Positions 45,872-57,198 of a stretch of DNA of 64,000 nt are shown piece by piece (the stretch's first letter is position 1; each line of letters begins with the position of its first letter). The notes under the pieces were generated by a model. The model was not told the DNA's origin, did no database searches, and saw nothing but the letters and a program-made list of their open reading frames with translations. The stretch comes from Peronospora farinosa. Lineage: Eukaryota; Oomycota; Peronosporomycetes; Peronosporales; Peronosporaceae. Made by a program: the position numbers and the translations under genes. The stretch lies in the NCBI GenBank assembly GCA_947646735.1, contig CANTFK010000228.1, positions 358,925-422,924 of the forward strand. Direction: 5' to 3'.

Positions 45872-46500
45872 AATGAACGGCGGATTATGAGGAGTCTTAA
45901 AGACCTACCGAGACTTCTTGCAGTGGAATCAGATGTAAAGTCAATGGACTAATAAGAAGCAGCTGCTAACAGGGAAAGGGATGATGGACACACGCACTTT
46001 ACAGCGTTCAAAGACGTGACGTTTAAATGCAGATGGACGCACGGGTGAGGGAAGAAATAAAGCGTGCAGACAGCCCGTGGACAGTCCTTTGCTGCTGCAT
46101 AGGCAGCAAGACTTAAATGAAGCCATAATCAGATCGTGGAGTTGATGTTTTGACCAATGATATCATGTTATTTAGTATTTTAACGAATCATAAGACAGCA
46201 CTGACTATTTTTGGATTGTAACGGATAAGACGGACGGAATGAAGTCATCTGGACGCCAGATTACACAAGGTTGCTCGAAGGGAAACCACGACATGTCATT
46301 GGCCAAGCGAATACTGACGCAAGTTGCTTCATAGTTCAACCCATAAATTGGAATAATAATGAGATACCTAGGGGTTGAAGTTAGCTAACAATAATTGTGA
46401 TTGGCTCACAAACACAAATTGACCTACCCCCGTAACAGCCCCTACATTGTGGTGTGTGTCACTCCAAGTATCCATTTGACCCATTTCCGTCATTTAAGTC
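45872..46500. promoter_or_regulatory. shared upstream region of kinase and redoxin genes
   Basis: These 629 bp lie between two divergently starting genes and must hold both promoters. I see no clear conserved box; the region is AT-rich near 46150-46400. Confidence 0.4.
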
Positions 46501-46974
46501 ATGACCAACGCTCTGCTGGGTGGTATCACACTAACGAATGCCCAAAATGAGTCCATTTCAGGCGAGACACTGGGTCAGAATGACAAAGTCTTGGCGCTTT
46601 ACTTCGCTGCCGACTGGTGTCCCGATTGCCGCGCTTTTCAGCCAATACTCAACCGGTTTTACGAGACTACGTGCAATGGTTTGGACTTGGTATTTGTAGG
46701 CTCAGATGCTTCGGCAAAGGACCAGCTTGCGCACTTTAAGGACAAGCAGGGCCCCTGGTGGATGGTGCCTTTTGATGGTAAGACACGTACGCAGCTTAAG
46801 CGTAGGTACGGCATATGTGCTGCTGCAGAGGTGACCGAGCTGAGCCCTATCATACGTAAGGGCGGCATTCCCACACTTGTGGTGATTCGTCACAATGGAG
46901 AGGTTGTGGACTTTTATGCAGCCGACAAGATTGAGCGTGAAGGTGTCAAGGTTCTTGCAGAATGGCAGCAGTAA
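46501..46974 (+). CDS. tryparedoxin/nucleoredoxin-like thioredoxin-fold protein
   Basis: A 157-residue thioredoxin-fold oxidoreductase, probably cytosolic (no leader). The redox motif is AADWCPDCRAFQP (Cys 39 and 42), preceded by the KVLALYF strand and followed by the LVFVGSD strand. WWMVPFDGKTRTQLKRRYGI matches the tryparedoxin/nucleoredoxin pattern, and the cis-Pro lies in KGGIPTLVV near residue 124. In relatives this type reduces disulfides in client proteins. It is a single exon with the start Met at the end of a pyrimidine-rich leader. It ends TAA, convergent with the next gene. Confidence 0.85.
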   Translation: MTNALLGGITLTNAQNESISGETLGQNDKVLALYFAADWCPDCRAFQPILNRFYETTCNGLDLVFVGSDASAKDQLAHFKDKQGPWWMVPFDGKTRTQLKRRYGICAAAEVTELSPIIRKGGIPTLVVIRHNGEVVDFYAADKIEREGVKVLAEWQQ

Positions 46975-47388
46975 ATGTACTGTAGTGTAAGAAGGGATGC
47001 AACGGATTGAATGGCTAGACCGGACTGCTCATTCTGTACTTTGCTGGCATTGATTTTCCACTTTAACAAGCCAACGCGTCCTCGGACTGCGTTCGAGCCA
47101 AAGGTTAGTTGCGTTTATACCGATGCGAATGCATCGACGGTCCTTAATTCCGACGTCGAGGACGTTAGGATCAACATGTTGTCAAAGTAGCACGCCAAAG
47201 CCGAGCACTATCCTCACACCGAGCTTCTAGCTCTTGACTCTTCAACAAGAACAGCAGACAAAAGCACAAACGATGCTTTGCTTTTCTTTCAATATAAACT
47301 GGACAGGACTTCAGCATAAAGAACATATAAAAACAAAGAGTCCATTCATCCCATGGCCGTTGATGTCACGTCGTCCGTTTCTTTTGCC
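46975..47388. other. convergent intergenic region
   Basis: The 3' regions of two facing genes; nothing else was seen. Confidence 0.5.
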
Positions 47389-48093
47389 CTAGGCAGTTGC
47401 GGACACGATAACACTCGTTGCTTCGGCATACAGGAAATTACCCAATTCTTCAAATGTATCCGGGCTAATACGATTCTGCTCCATTGCTACAATCATTTCA
47501 TTGTATAATGCATTGCCCAATGCTGCAAACATATCAGCTGTAAACCCTTGAGGCATGATATTGTCGTCATTAGTGTCCACCGTCGACAATGTCTGCAGGT
47601 CACGCATGATCACACCAGAAGGCAGTTTCATCTCCTGCAACAGTGACCGCAGTCCGTCATCATGTCTGCATCGTCGTCGTTGAGTCTTTTTCTCCTCTCC
47701 TAGTTTTGTTACGGCAGTTTGAACTCTCTCACACTCGCTGTCATCTGATACCTCATCCGTAGCAGCTTCAAGCTCCCGGAAGAGTCCGTAGAGCGTCTTC
47801 AATCGCGCCCAGGCGTGTGCAGCATTGCGCTGCTCGTCCAAAGACAGTTCGGCTATGTGACTTTTCTTTGCCTTTGCTGCTTCTTCCGCAACGATCAAAT
47901 GCACACCAGAGACGTCTTCCGGACGTTTACGTAAAAAGTTACGGATGGATTCATCGTCACGTAGACTCGTGTATGCGACACTAGGACTCGAGGGGTAGTC
48001 TTCTTCGTCACTGGATGATCCACCGCCGCCGTTATCGTGGCCAGTGGGCGCCGGTAGATGCAATCGAGTACGCTGAATCGCCCGGCGCAACAT
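47389..48093 (-). CDS. unrecognised acidic, helix-rich protein
   Basis: This is a single 234-residue frame. The N-terminus is basic (MLRRAIQRTRLHLPAP) and could be a weak mitochondrial leader, followed by Gly/Ser/Asp/Glu low-complexity sequence. Residues about 45-235 are predicted by eye as mostly helical and charged (SLDEQRNAAHAWARLKTLY, LLQEMKLPSG, GFTADMFAALGNALYNEM). I recognise no domain. Coding is supported by length and biased third positions. It could be a lineage-specific oomycete protein. Confidence 0.6.
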   Translation of the reverse strand: MLRRAIQRTRLHLPAPTGHDNGGGGSSSDEEDYPSSPSVAYTSLRDDESIRNFLRKRPEDVSGVHLIVAEEAAKAKKSHIAELSLDEQRNAAHAWARLKTLYGLFRELEAATDEVSDDSECERVQTAVTKLGEEKKTQRRRCRHDDGLRSLLQEMKLPSGVIMRDLQTLSTVDTNDDNIMPQGFTADMFAALGNALYNEMIVAMEQNRISPDTFEELGNFLYAEATSVIVSATA

Positions 48094-48336
48094 TATAGCT
48101 GCCTTAGCAGCGGTTCTAATTATGCGTCTTCATTTTTCTATGAGAATTTGAATAGGGAGGTCGATGAAGATGCGCTATTATAAGGTTACGTATTCTCGGT
48201 CTTTTCGCTTTACCAGTATCCTTAACAGGTCCAGTTAAAGTTCAAAATAACGTGATGCTAGCATACACAAATATGCACGCCATAGCCTAAAGCTGTACTT
48301 ATTCTCAGAGCGGGGATAACCACGCTACATTACTAG

Positions 48337-48639
48337 ATACTGGGTTATGGCCCTGACGGCGACATCGCATTAGATACCTCTACACATGGTAATGAAGTTC
48401 ACCTTGCTCACAGAGCAGAGACGGTGGTGGCCGGTGCACCGACGGACCCATACGATGAGCTTCGTAAATAAGGGTATGTCGAGCTGAGTCGACAGATTAA
48501 ACTGACGCACGAGGTGACGCAAGTGCCCTCAAATTACATGTGGCTGGATTCCGGACGGCAAAAGCAAGTCAACATGAACGAACGGGATGTATACGCACCT
48601 TATGCGGATGGTATAGCGTGTAACCTAGACCCTTTTTGA
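48337..48639 (+). pseudogene. ORF remnant of unknown family with one in-frame TAA
   Basis: A plus frame of about 100 codons reads as ordinary protein (GPDGDIALDTSTHGNEVHL ... DPYDELRK, stop, GYVELSRQIKLTHEV ... NYMWLDSGR ... ERDVYAPYADG) and is broken only by TAA at 48469-48471. It has no Met at the open end, so it would be an internal exon or a decayed fragment. Family unknown. Confidence 0.4.
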
Positions 48640-49881
48640 CCGACCGTCTCCGATAAAGCGCGAGCGCTACTTGTCTTATAGACTCGATCCTTAGATCGCC
48701 TCGCAACTTACCGGTAGAAATTGCATGTGTAGGTAGGTTTCAGTCAGGAGAAAGCTTTAGGTATGCGTACGCATAGATGACAATTATATCTCGTTTCCCT
48801 CCATATCTACCAACTTTCTTTGCAACAGACTGCTTCGAATCGCCTCAGCTCACAATACCGTCCTGAACAGCATCGTTGTAAATTCTCGCTGGGTAATCGC
48901 CACAGCGCGCCGCCATACGCGGTGACTGGTGACTAATTCTGCAAATGGTGCCAATTTGTGCAAATTACTGGATGCAGCATTTTGTCATTAAGAGTTTGGA
49001 GACATACGCACAGCAAGCCTATCATGGAAGACATAAGGGAAAGGATGCGCAGCTGATGGCTATATCGTACGCAAATGCTGGCACAGGCGGGCGACAATAT
49101 TGGATCGCCTTCAATGTAAAGGCTGTACTCCTGCTGTCCAATAACTTCAAAGCCGTTGTTCAAACGATACGAGGACGGTTCCGTCTTGGGAAAGGACATG
49201 GTCGACCATTTCCTGACACAACGCAGAGAGAAGATGCCGGTTGCTGTGTAACAGCAACAACTCGCTCGAGGAGGTGTTTGTTCGCACCGTTCGCTGGTTT
49301 CTCAATCTTACTGATTGTAGAGGACAAGTGACTGTCCTGCCAGAGCAATAGAATCTGCATCCTCCCAGCGTTATTACTGGTCTTTCTCGGCATCAGAGCC
49401 GTTTCAAAATACACTAGTGGCTCTTGTTAAAGCCGTTTTGTGTTTGGTATTCCAGGACCGTTTTACTGCGCCAGGCGACTTGGTGGCCAGAAAATGACTC
49501 GACCAGACTATGCTGCTGGTTCAGCAGCATTGATCTATAAAGCTACATGAATAAGGTGCATTATCGAGTGCCTTACTGAAGCCATGTGGAACTTGCCTTT
49601 TTTTGCGCCTTTTTGCTCGGTCTCTAATCAGTTTTAATCTTGTAATTGAACTAGAACAATGAAGTGGACCACCTTTTTTCGTCATTTGTTACCCATTTTT
49701 AAAGAAGAAAAAAATACCGTAACGTAAAAGCTGAAGCCTCTAGCCATTCGACGATTAGCTCACGTTCCTTGCGCGTTCTGTCGCCTCTTACACTCTCTCT
49801 CTTCCTCGTCGTCCTTTACGATCTCACAAGCTTTATCATCATCCTGGATACCTCACTAAGTATTTCTTTATACTCACGATA
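48640..49881. other. intergenic region upstream of the FYVE gene
   Basis: There is no convincing gene. A 128-codon plus frame at 48945-49331 has no motif. The last 150 bp (pyrimidine-rich, CTCTCTCTTCCTCGTCGTCC near 49793) look like a promoter and leader. Confidence 0.45.
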
Positions 49882-52053
49882 ATGGATCAGAATCTTGGAA
49901 ATTCCGAGGCTGTTCACTTAGCACAGGCATCGGACTGGAAGGGATTACAACGGCTATTAGAACGAGATCCATCGATGGCTAAGCAACGTGGTGATCACGG
50001 TATGCTGCCTATCCATTGGGCTTGTACTGTACGTCGTGTACCATTGTCCCTTCTTGCAAAACTACTATAAGCATATCCGGAAGGAGTTCAAGTTAAAAAT
50101 GAAGGGGCATTACTGCCACTTCATATTGCTATTCGAGCACGTGTACAAGCTTCATGTCTTCGAAAACTTGTACGTGCTTATCCGGAAGCTGTGAGTGAAC
50201 GGACACCGGATGGTGTCTCGGCTCTGAAAATGGCACAAGACATTGGACTGGATGTAGATAGTTTAAAGGTGCTTTATCGAGCGCACGAACGGACGAGTCT
50301 TATTCAGCAACATATTAGTGGAGATAGCAGCTCATATGATCGACGGAATGTCGAGTTTGATTCGAAACGAGGGATGAGTGAACAGGAAAAAGGTGAAGCT
50401 TCTTGGATCAAAAGACCGGAAGATGAAGACAATGAGTGGACTGATACTATTGTACCGGAGCCTTTCGTGGGAAATACTGACTTTGGCGGGTTTCTTTATG
50501 TCGGTGATGATGGGGAGCTAGACGGGGTTGAAAAGTCAGCTTTGGAGCCAGAAGATAGCATCAGTATGATGAGTGAACAGTCCCTGCTGAGCGACATTGA
50601 CGGACTTGACACGCCACATGACCATCTTGTGTCGCCATTTTCGACTAGCATTGGCAGCCAAGATGACGTCAGAACTCCAAGCTCTGGGTTGTCATTTAGC
50701 ACTGCCCGACTTCACTCCGGCAGTCGTCGCAGATTACTTGAGGATCAGAACCACCATAAATCTCAATTGAAGCAGAAACGTATGCAAGACACGGCATCGT
50801 TGCTTGCCCAGCTACAAAAAAATGGTGTCGTCTCTGAGTGTGAGCTGCGAACGATGATGTCAGCGATGAGTGCCGATGCTGCTGTGGGAAGAAACGAAGA
50901 AGACGCACCGAGCCGGATCCACAGTCGTCACCTGTCGCTACCCCTCATGCCTAGCTACGAAAACTTCCAACAGAATTTAAGCTTCCAATTCTACAATGAG
51001 GCGAATGACGAGGCTGAATACGGCGGTAATGACAGCATTGAACGAGGTGCGACAGGTCCTCAAGTCGGTCCAAAAGACCAGCTTTTTCATTCAGCACGAG
51101 GACTCTCTCGGCGATCAGCTACACGTAGCGGGTCACAAAGAGGCTCGCCGCCATTGTTTCGAAGGTCACATCGTCGGGCGTCACACGGATCAAATGACCG
51201 AGACCATTTTGACCTTGCACCTGAGTGGAAGCATGACGGCGAATGCTCGATCTGCCGTGCCAGTTTCGGTATGTTCAAGCACCGCCACCACTGTCGCAAT
51301 TGCGGCAAATCTATCTGCAGCCAGCACAGTGCGGACAAGAAAATCTCGATCGAAGATAAGGGGTTTACTACCCCGCAACGTGTGTGTGTCACGTGCTACG
51401 CCATGATCACTCATAGTCGATCGCTTAAGCATGACCTTGAGCTTGAAGACAATGGCCGTGACAGTTCATTGCTCAACCCCATTGCCTTCCAGCAGCACTG
51501 TGCGTTCACTTCAGGAGCTGGTGCTAGTGATCGTTATGGTGCTGATGATGCTTCTTTTCCATCTTTGACTGCCCCGTTGCCCAATCGAAACATTGCTCTT
51601 GGAGGGTCGCGAAGCTTCACCATCAGCGATCGGAGTCTTAGTGCTTCGCCTACATTTGGACGTAACGGAAAGTCTCGAAATCAAGGTGTCCTAGCTGCAA
51701 GTGAATCAACTGAAGGAGCTGGGGATCGCAGTACCACAAATTATACGTCAAGACTGAGCGGGGCACCGTCCTCAGCTGTGCACGAGCTGCGTAGTTTACT
51801 GGCTTCACAGCAAAAGCAGATTGAGCAGCTTGCTCAAAGCAACATGCAGATGCAACAGCAGCTTCTCGAGCAAGAAGAGTTAAAAGCTGAGACGATGCTG
51901 CTTATTACTCAACTGATGACACGCGTTTCAGTGCTAGAACTGCAACAAGATCGAAGTTTCCGAGACAACAAACGCCAAAGTGTTGGAACTGGAGACAGCG
52001 AGGATGAGGACGAGGAGTTTCCTCAAGATGACATCAGCCCGTGTAAGCGGTAG
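49882..52053 (+). CDS. ankyrin-FYVE zinc finger protein, interrupted by one TAA
   Basis: One continuous frame of 723 codons apart from TAA at codon 63 (50068-50070). Ankyrin-like repeats lie on both sides of that codon (LPIHWACTVRRVPLSLLAKLL, stop, AYPEGV; then LPLHIAIRARV and LRKLVRAYPEAVSERTPDG), so the stop is inside a repeat. The FYVE finger is at about residues 450-510: CSICRASFGMF, the ligand-binding RHHCRNCG, CSQH, CVTC. FYVE domains bind PI3P on endosomes. A Gln/Glu-rich coiled coil (SQQKQIEQLAQSNMQMQQQ) lies near residues 635-690. If the stop is real, translation could restart at a Met after 50190 and keep FYVE and coiled coil but lose the ankyrin part. No intron consensus surrounds it. 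Confidence 0.85.
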
Positions 52054-52202
52054 CCATTCGTTATCTTTCCAGCACCAACAAGACAATGAGATGAATTAAA
52101 AATTGGTACATGATACACGAGCGAGCCTCCTTTTCAAGTGTGACTTGAGCACTTAATCAACCAAACAATAGCGTTTTTATTTAGAAAATCTTGTAAATTT
52201 TC

Positions 52203-52459
52203 TCATTCCTGCGGTTTACTCCGTGTCTTGTGCATCTGTAAAGTTGCTGCTTTATCCAGCAACTCTACGTATGCGACGAGGTCTTCTCGGGAATATCGGA
52301 ATGTGCGCTGTCCTTCTTGTTGAAACGCGAGGTGACAGTGTCCATGACGAGGTACACGCCAAAGATAGCGGAAGCCAAGCCCATACCTGTAAAGGGTTTC
52401 TTGGCACAGTTGGAGATGAAGGGGTGGCTTCTCCACGCGTCCTGATGAGCAAGAACCAT
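52203..52459 (-). CDS. NDUFB3: complex I B12 (NDUFB3)-like subunit, one apparent frameshift
   Basis: A small inner-membrane accessory subunit of mitochondrial NADH:ubiquinone oxidoreductase. It starts MVLAHQDAWRSHPFISN; the DxWRxHP motif and the following PFTGMGLASAIFGVYLVMD single membrane segment match the B12 family. A frame change within the AAGAAGGACAG stretch (about 52308-52318, minus strand) separates this from YSREDLVAYVELLDKAATLQ in the next frame; one extra base would give an 85-residue protein of suitable length. A sequencing deletion in the G run is the simplest reading. It shares its upstream region with ZMAT2. Confidence 0.68.
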
Positions 52460-52622
52460 CGCAAGCAGTGGAATCGAGTGAGCTTCTTGACGACCGCAAA
52501 TTATATTTAATGCAACTTTGCAAGAAGATGTTGCCAATACGTAAAGTTGCACGCTGCTTATATAAACTTCAGTTGTTTTTTAGCAACTCAAGTAATTTCA
52601 AAATTGACTACCACAAGACAGA
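52460..52622. promoter_or_regulatory. 163-bp divergent promoter of NDUFB3-like and ZMAT2 genes
   Basis: The two start codons face away from each other with only this segment between them. AT-rich stretches flank TTTTTTAGCAACTCAAG; no further box is assigned. Confidence 0.5.
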
Positions 52623-53715
52623 ATGACGGTATGACATGCACTTTATCCTTTCTGAAGGATTTACTATCATGTTTCGTATGCCTTTGGACAGGAGAAATCA
52701 AATGCTCGGAAAGGAGGATCAGGTGTAGCCAACGTAGCTCGACAGACATGGGATCGTGAGCATTATGAGAAACTCGCGGAGCTTCGTGCGAATGGTCAAT
52801 TCGAGATTGCACAGGTGAAGGCGTTCTTTGTATTTAATGATTGTAACATTTTATACAGCATTTTCATATGTAATTATTGATACATTTGTATACAGACGAA
52901 AAAAGTGATTGCGTCTTCAAAAGAGGAGTTCCAGACTGCTAATGAAGGAGCTGCAGGACCTGCGGGATCAGCACGAGCGTTTCTGAAGGCTCGTTCTGCT
53001 AAAGTAGCACTAGAAAATAGTGTGGGCACGATCAAAGTGATCAAATCAGATGAATTAAGTAAACACGGTGGTTATTATTGCGAGGTGTGTGAGTGTGGCC
53101 TCAAGGATTCGGTGGCTTATCTGGATCACATCAATGGCAAAAAGCGTACGTTGGTCTTTTACTTTTATAAAGTTTATTTGACTGAAGAGGCAACTTGTTT
53201 CGGTATGCTGCTGACTGTGCTACTGTTTTGTGTTGCCAAGATTTGCGCAAGCTTGGCTTTAGTATGCGAGTGGAACGCTCGACAGTGGATCAGGTGAAGA
53301 ATCGATTGCAGAGCGCATCCAAGCGTAAATATGACTTTATAACGACAAAGAAGCTGGACACGATGGAAGGTACGTTGCTACGTTGCTATTAACGACGGTG
53401 TTGTGTCGTCTTGTGAAATCTTGGAAGGATATAAGTCATGCTCATTCTTTTGATATGTGCACATAACAATTCGAACGAATAGATTACGAGAAAAAGTTGA
53501 AGGCAATTGAAGAAAACGAGGCTCAAGTGAAGCAGCAGAAAAAAGAGCAGAAGAGAGCCAAGAAATTGGGAAAACAGGTATCGGACCTCGTTACGAAGCA
53601 CCATAACGTTGTGGAAACCATATCTGATGCTGATGATAAAGTTCCTGATGACACTGAGGCGGAGATGATGGCCATGATGGGTTTTGGTGGGTTTGGTGGC
53701 TCGAAAAAGTCGTGA
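52623..53715 (+). CDS. ZMAT2: spliceosomal zinc finger protein ZMAT2/Snu23
   Basis: A component of the U4/U6.U5 tri-snRNP, needed for spliceosome activation. Exons 52623-52628, 52692-52814, 52896-53145, 53241-53369 and 53483-53715 give 246 residues in consistent phases. Exon 1 codes only Met-Thr; then EKSNARKGG, RQTWDREHYEKLAELR, the U1-type C2H2 finger [25 protein letters not shown] (His completed across an intron), LGFSMRVERSTVDQVKNRL, a Lys-rich helix and the conserved end MMGFGGFGGSKKS. All introns are GT-AG and 63-113 bp. The order and spacing match human ZMAT2 and yeast Snu23. Confidence 0.93.
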
Positions 53716-53918
53716 AATTGATCATCTGTTAGATCAGTAGCCAGCACTAACGTAAAAACGAAATGATTGTTTAAACTGTGTTATTATTTGATTAAACATA
53801 GATATTACGTATTTAAGGTATTCAATGCTGTCCCAGAAAAATTGTCAAATATGCCTTAGTTGGTATTTGAACATCCTTAAAAGAGGCTGGAATATTAACA
53901 GAATAAATACTCGAGCCA

Positions 53919-56900
53919 ATGTCTGGTTTTGACCGTCATGACGCGTCGCTTGCGCCACGTGGACAGCGCTACAGCACACACAACTCTCACCAAGATCATC
54001 CTCCTACTTCTACGCTAGTGCTACGTGGTCTTCCACGCACTGTCACTGATAAAATGGTACAAACAACTAGACTCTAAATTTTGTCGTTTAGATCAATTTT
54101 AAATTAGAATAGATACAAATATTTAGAACATGATCGAAAACTGGAGTAGAACAGAATGAGTCGAGATATATTACCGAGCTACAGCAACGTGTCAATTACT
54201 TACCGTACACATCGTCATTTCTCGTCCAGATTCTCCGTGCTCTACAATCTTTTCAACCATTACAAGCTCGAATCATTTACGATAAGGTACTTGAATTAGA
54301 ATTCTAAAATCATGTAAAATACAGTTCTAATTTTTATAAATATTCTTATTGATATTGTAGACCACCGGAGAACCTCGTGGACTTGCTTTTGTGGACTTTG
54401 ATAGTGTGGAAAAAGCAATGGAAGCCATGCGCACATTTGGTACAGTATTTGATTTACTAGTCTCTTTTTCTCTCGCTCTCTATCGCATTTTAACACGTTC
54501 TAAATTTTGTGCTTTTGTAGAATTGAGACCTTTGATACTACAGAATCGCCACGTGAACATCAATTATACCGACGGATTTCGTCGAGATGTTGCCTCTTGT
54601 CGACCGAGAGACGCAATTGGATGGTTTCGACGTGAAAATCAAAATCAAGGACAGTCCAGGCAAACACGACCAGACTGGATTTGTGATGAGGTTTTTATTG
54701 TGTGCTGTGGTTAACTGTTGATTCTTGTGGGCTAATTGCTCTTTTGTGTGTGTTGACAGTGCAATGTAATAAATTTCGCTCGTCGAACAAGCTGTTTCCA
54801 GTGCAACGTACCGAAGACAAGTCAAACGAAAGAGATTCCAGCAACGGCAGCATATCGCGCTGATCATAGGCGTAGTCACGACGACTCTCAGTGTGGCGGA
54901 GAGACGGGAAACACGGTTCATCTTTGACTGCACCGTCATCTTATGGTGCTCTGTCAAGAGATGGCGAGAAAGCATCTCGAAGATGTGGCCTGGGTCTAGA
55001 CTCTACCTGGAGCGTTCCTCCATCACATGTACTAGTGGTGCGCATGCTCCCACCCGATATTGAGGAAGGCGAGGTGCGTACGCTTGTGAGCCTGATCATT
55101 TTTTTGCTACCACACCTGACTTTATAATGGATTCTACTTGCAGCTTCACGTGGCATTTGCTGAGTTTGATGGTGTACAGGATATTCGTCTGATCCGAGAT
55201 CGCGCAACCAATCTGTCACGAGGGTTCGCCTTTGTCGAGTTCCGCGACATCGAAGTACGATTCGGTGCTGTAATTTTGCTAGTGCTGACGAAAATTTGTG
55301 GTCGTCGTGGCGTTTGTACTACTTGTTATAGACAGCGACGAATGCTCTAAACCGATCTCAAGGCTTAACTGTACAAAACATTCGCGTGGATCTGTCGTAC
55401 GCGCGCGATACTCTCTCAACGAGATCACACCATTCGGTGGATTCGCTTGAAGGATCGCGCACTAGTAGTTCGATGGCAGTGACAGCATTGGAGCAAGCAC
55501 AGTGGTTGCTTTCTCTACGTCGCGAGGCTGACACGGCGGCGCAAAATGATCAGGTGAACGCATGTTACATTTTTGTTTGCTGAACTGGACGAGACCCTCG
55601 TCCCAGGAGTACGAAATAAGTTTCTAATCTTCAAGGATGTTACCCTGCAACACGCTGCTCAAATACTGCATTGCTCAACTCTTTCTGATTGTGATCTTCA
55701 GCAGAACAGCGTTGCAGCAGATGTAAGCGCTTTTTTGGATAGTGCTGCGGCTCAAGTTGCTCCTCTCGTTCAAGAACCGAAGAAAATGTGGCCTGCACCA
55801 TTCGAGACAGCAGGCGGCAGCTATGTGTATGTCAGCGAGAAAGGCCTATACTGGGATCCAGACAGCATGTTCTACTATGATGCGCCCACCAAGGTTTACC
55901 AAAACTCGTTTACAGGCGCGTACTACCGGTGTGTGAACCCTACGAGTAGCGGAGCGGCAGCATTTCAGGTTTTTGTGCCGCCACTACCTGTTGATGATGA
56001 AGCATATGAAATTTCTACTGCTCCCAAAGTTAATGTAGCGAGCAAGCCAGCATTGAGCCTATCACTGAAGAAGGACAAGAAGAAGGCTTTGGGCATTTCG
56101 CTTGGTGTTAAAACTACTGCTTTTGCGTCGGCTTCGTCGGTTTTTATGAAAACTAGCCCGGTCGGAAACGGTGCCACCGCGCCTTCAGTCAATGCTGTCA
56201 ATATGGCTAGCATCGGGATGAAGCGCAAGAGTGCAGATGATATCGCGAAGTGGTCACAACGACAGCGTGAAGCAAATGAACCGAAGAGTGAAGAGCTTAG
56301 TAAAGCACCTGCTCAACAGCAACTTTTACGCAGTACAGCGGTAGGTGTATCGGCCGTCAGCCGAGGCGAAGCTGCAAAGTCTAGTGCTACCTCGCAGCAA
56401 AAGGCGACGACAACTGTTTCGTCGAATACTGTGGATCCTGTTATTGAGGCATTGACTACTGTTCCTGTAGAAGCACCCATTTGTCTGGTAAGCTTAAGAT
56501 TATTCTTGCGACCCCATGTAGCAGGCTAACGTATGATTATCTTATTTGACACCGATAGCTCTGCCGGCGAAAGTTCGGATCGCTAGACATTCTTCGCAAG
56601 CACGAAACATTGTCAAAGTTGCACCTGGCCAACTTAGCGAAGGCTAAAGAGAACAAGCAACACATTGCTGCGCAATATCGTGAACATGAAAAGGAGATGG
56701 AGCGAGATGCCAAAAAACAGCGGCAAGATGATTATGCGCCATCAACTTAACCGTTTCGAAACAATCAATGGAGTGCTCCTACGTCGTCGAAACCCGATCC
56801 TGCACCTACAGCTAGCTCTCTTGAGTCCGGTATTGGTGGTAAAATGCTCAGGATGATGGGATGGAAGAGCGGCGAGGGTCTTGGCAAACACGGTACTGGC

Positions 56901-57059
56901 ATCACGGCCCCGATTAAAGCAGCTAGTGGTCGGAGCGACTTGGCAGGTCTCGGTTGTAAAGCACCACTTTCGACCTCCATAGACTTCTCGGATGCTACCT
57001 GTGATAAAGAACGCCGACAAAAACTAGTTCGTGCGCGGTACGATGCCGACAGTGCGTAG
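53919..57059 (+). CDS. RBM5: RBM5/RBM10-type splicing factor (RRM-ZnF-RRM-OCRE-C2H2-G-patch), two lesions
   Basis: A nuclear regulator of splice-site choice. Exons by my reading: 53919-54056, 54155-54286, 54361-54439, 54521-54690, 54760-55073, 55144-55254, 55332-55553, 55702-56487 and 56559-57059 (about 817 residues). Domains in order: RRM1 (TLVLRGLPRTV ... GLAFVDFDS), RanBP2 zinc finger (DWICDECNVINFARRTSCFQC), RRM2 (VLVVRMLPPDI ... GFAFVEF), OCRE (YVYVSEKGLYWDPDSMFYYD), C2H2 (CLLCRRKF ... HETLSKLH), G-patch (MLRMMGWKSGEGLGKHGTG). Lesions: exon 5 is one base short of phase, with a frame change about 54880-54905, and TAA at 56748-56750 lies in-frame before the G-patch. All other junctions are GT-AG with phase kept. 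It is either damaged or mis-sequenced; the complete architecture argues for a recent origin of the lesions. Confidence 0.88.
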
Positions 57060-57198
57060 GGCATAAGAGATTCACGAAAGCATACAAGAAAAATTGAATG
57101 GCGCACATTGCGTTGTGCTGTGGTTAAAATTGTTGCTGAAAACAAGAGACTGCGATGCTCATGGAGCAGGAGCCTTGATTTGATCTCATGTTAATACA

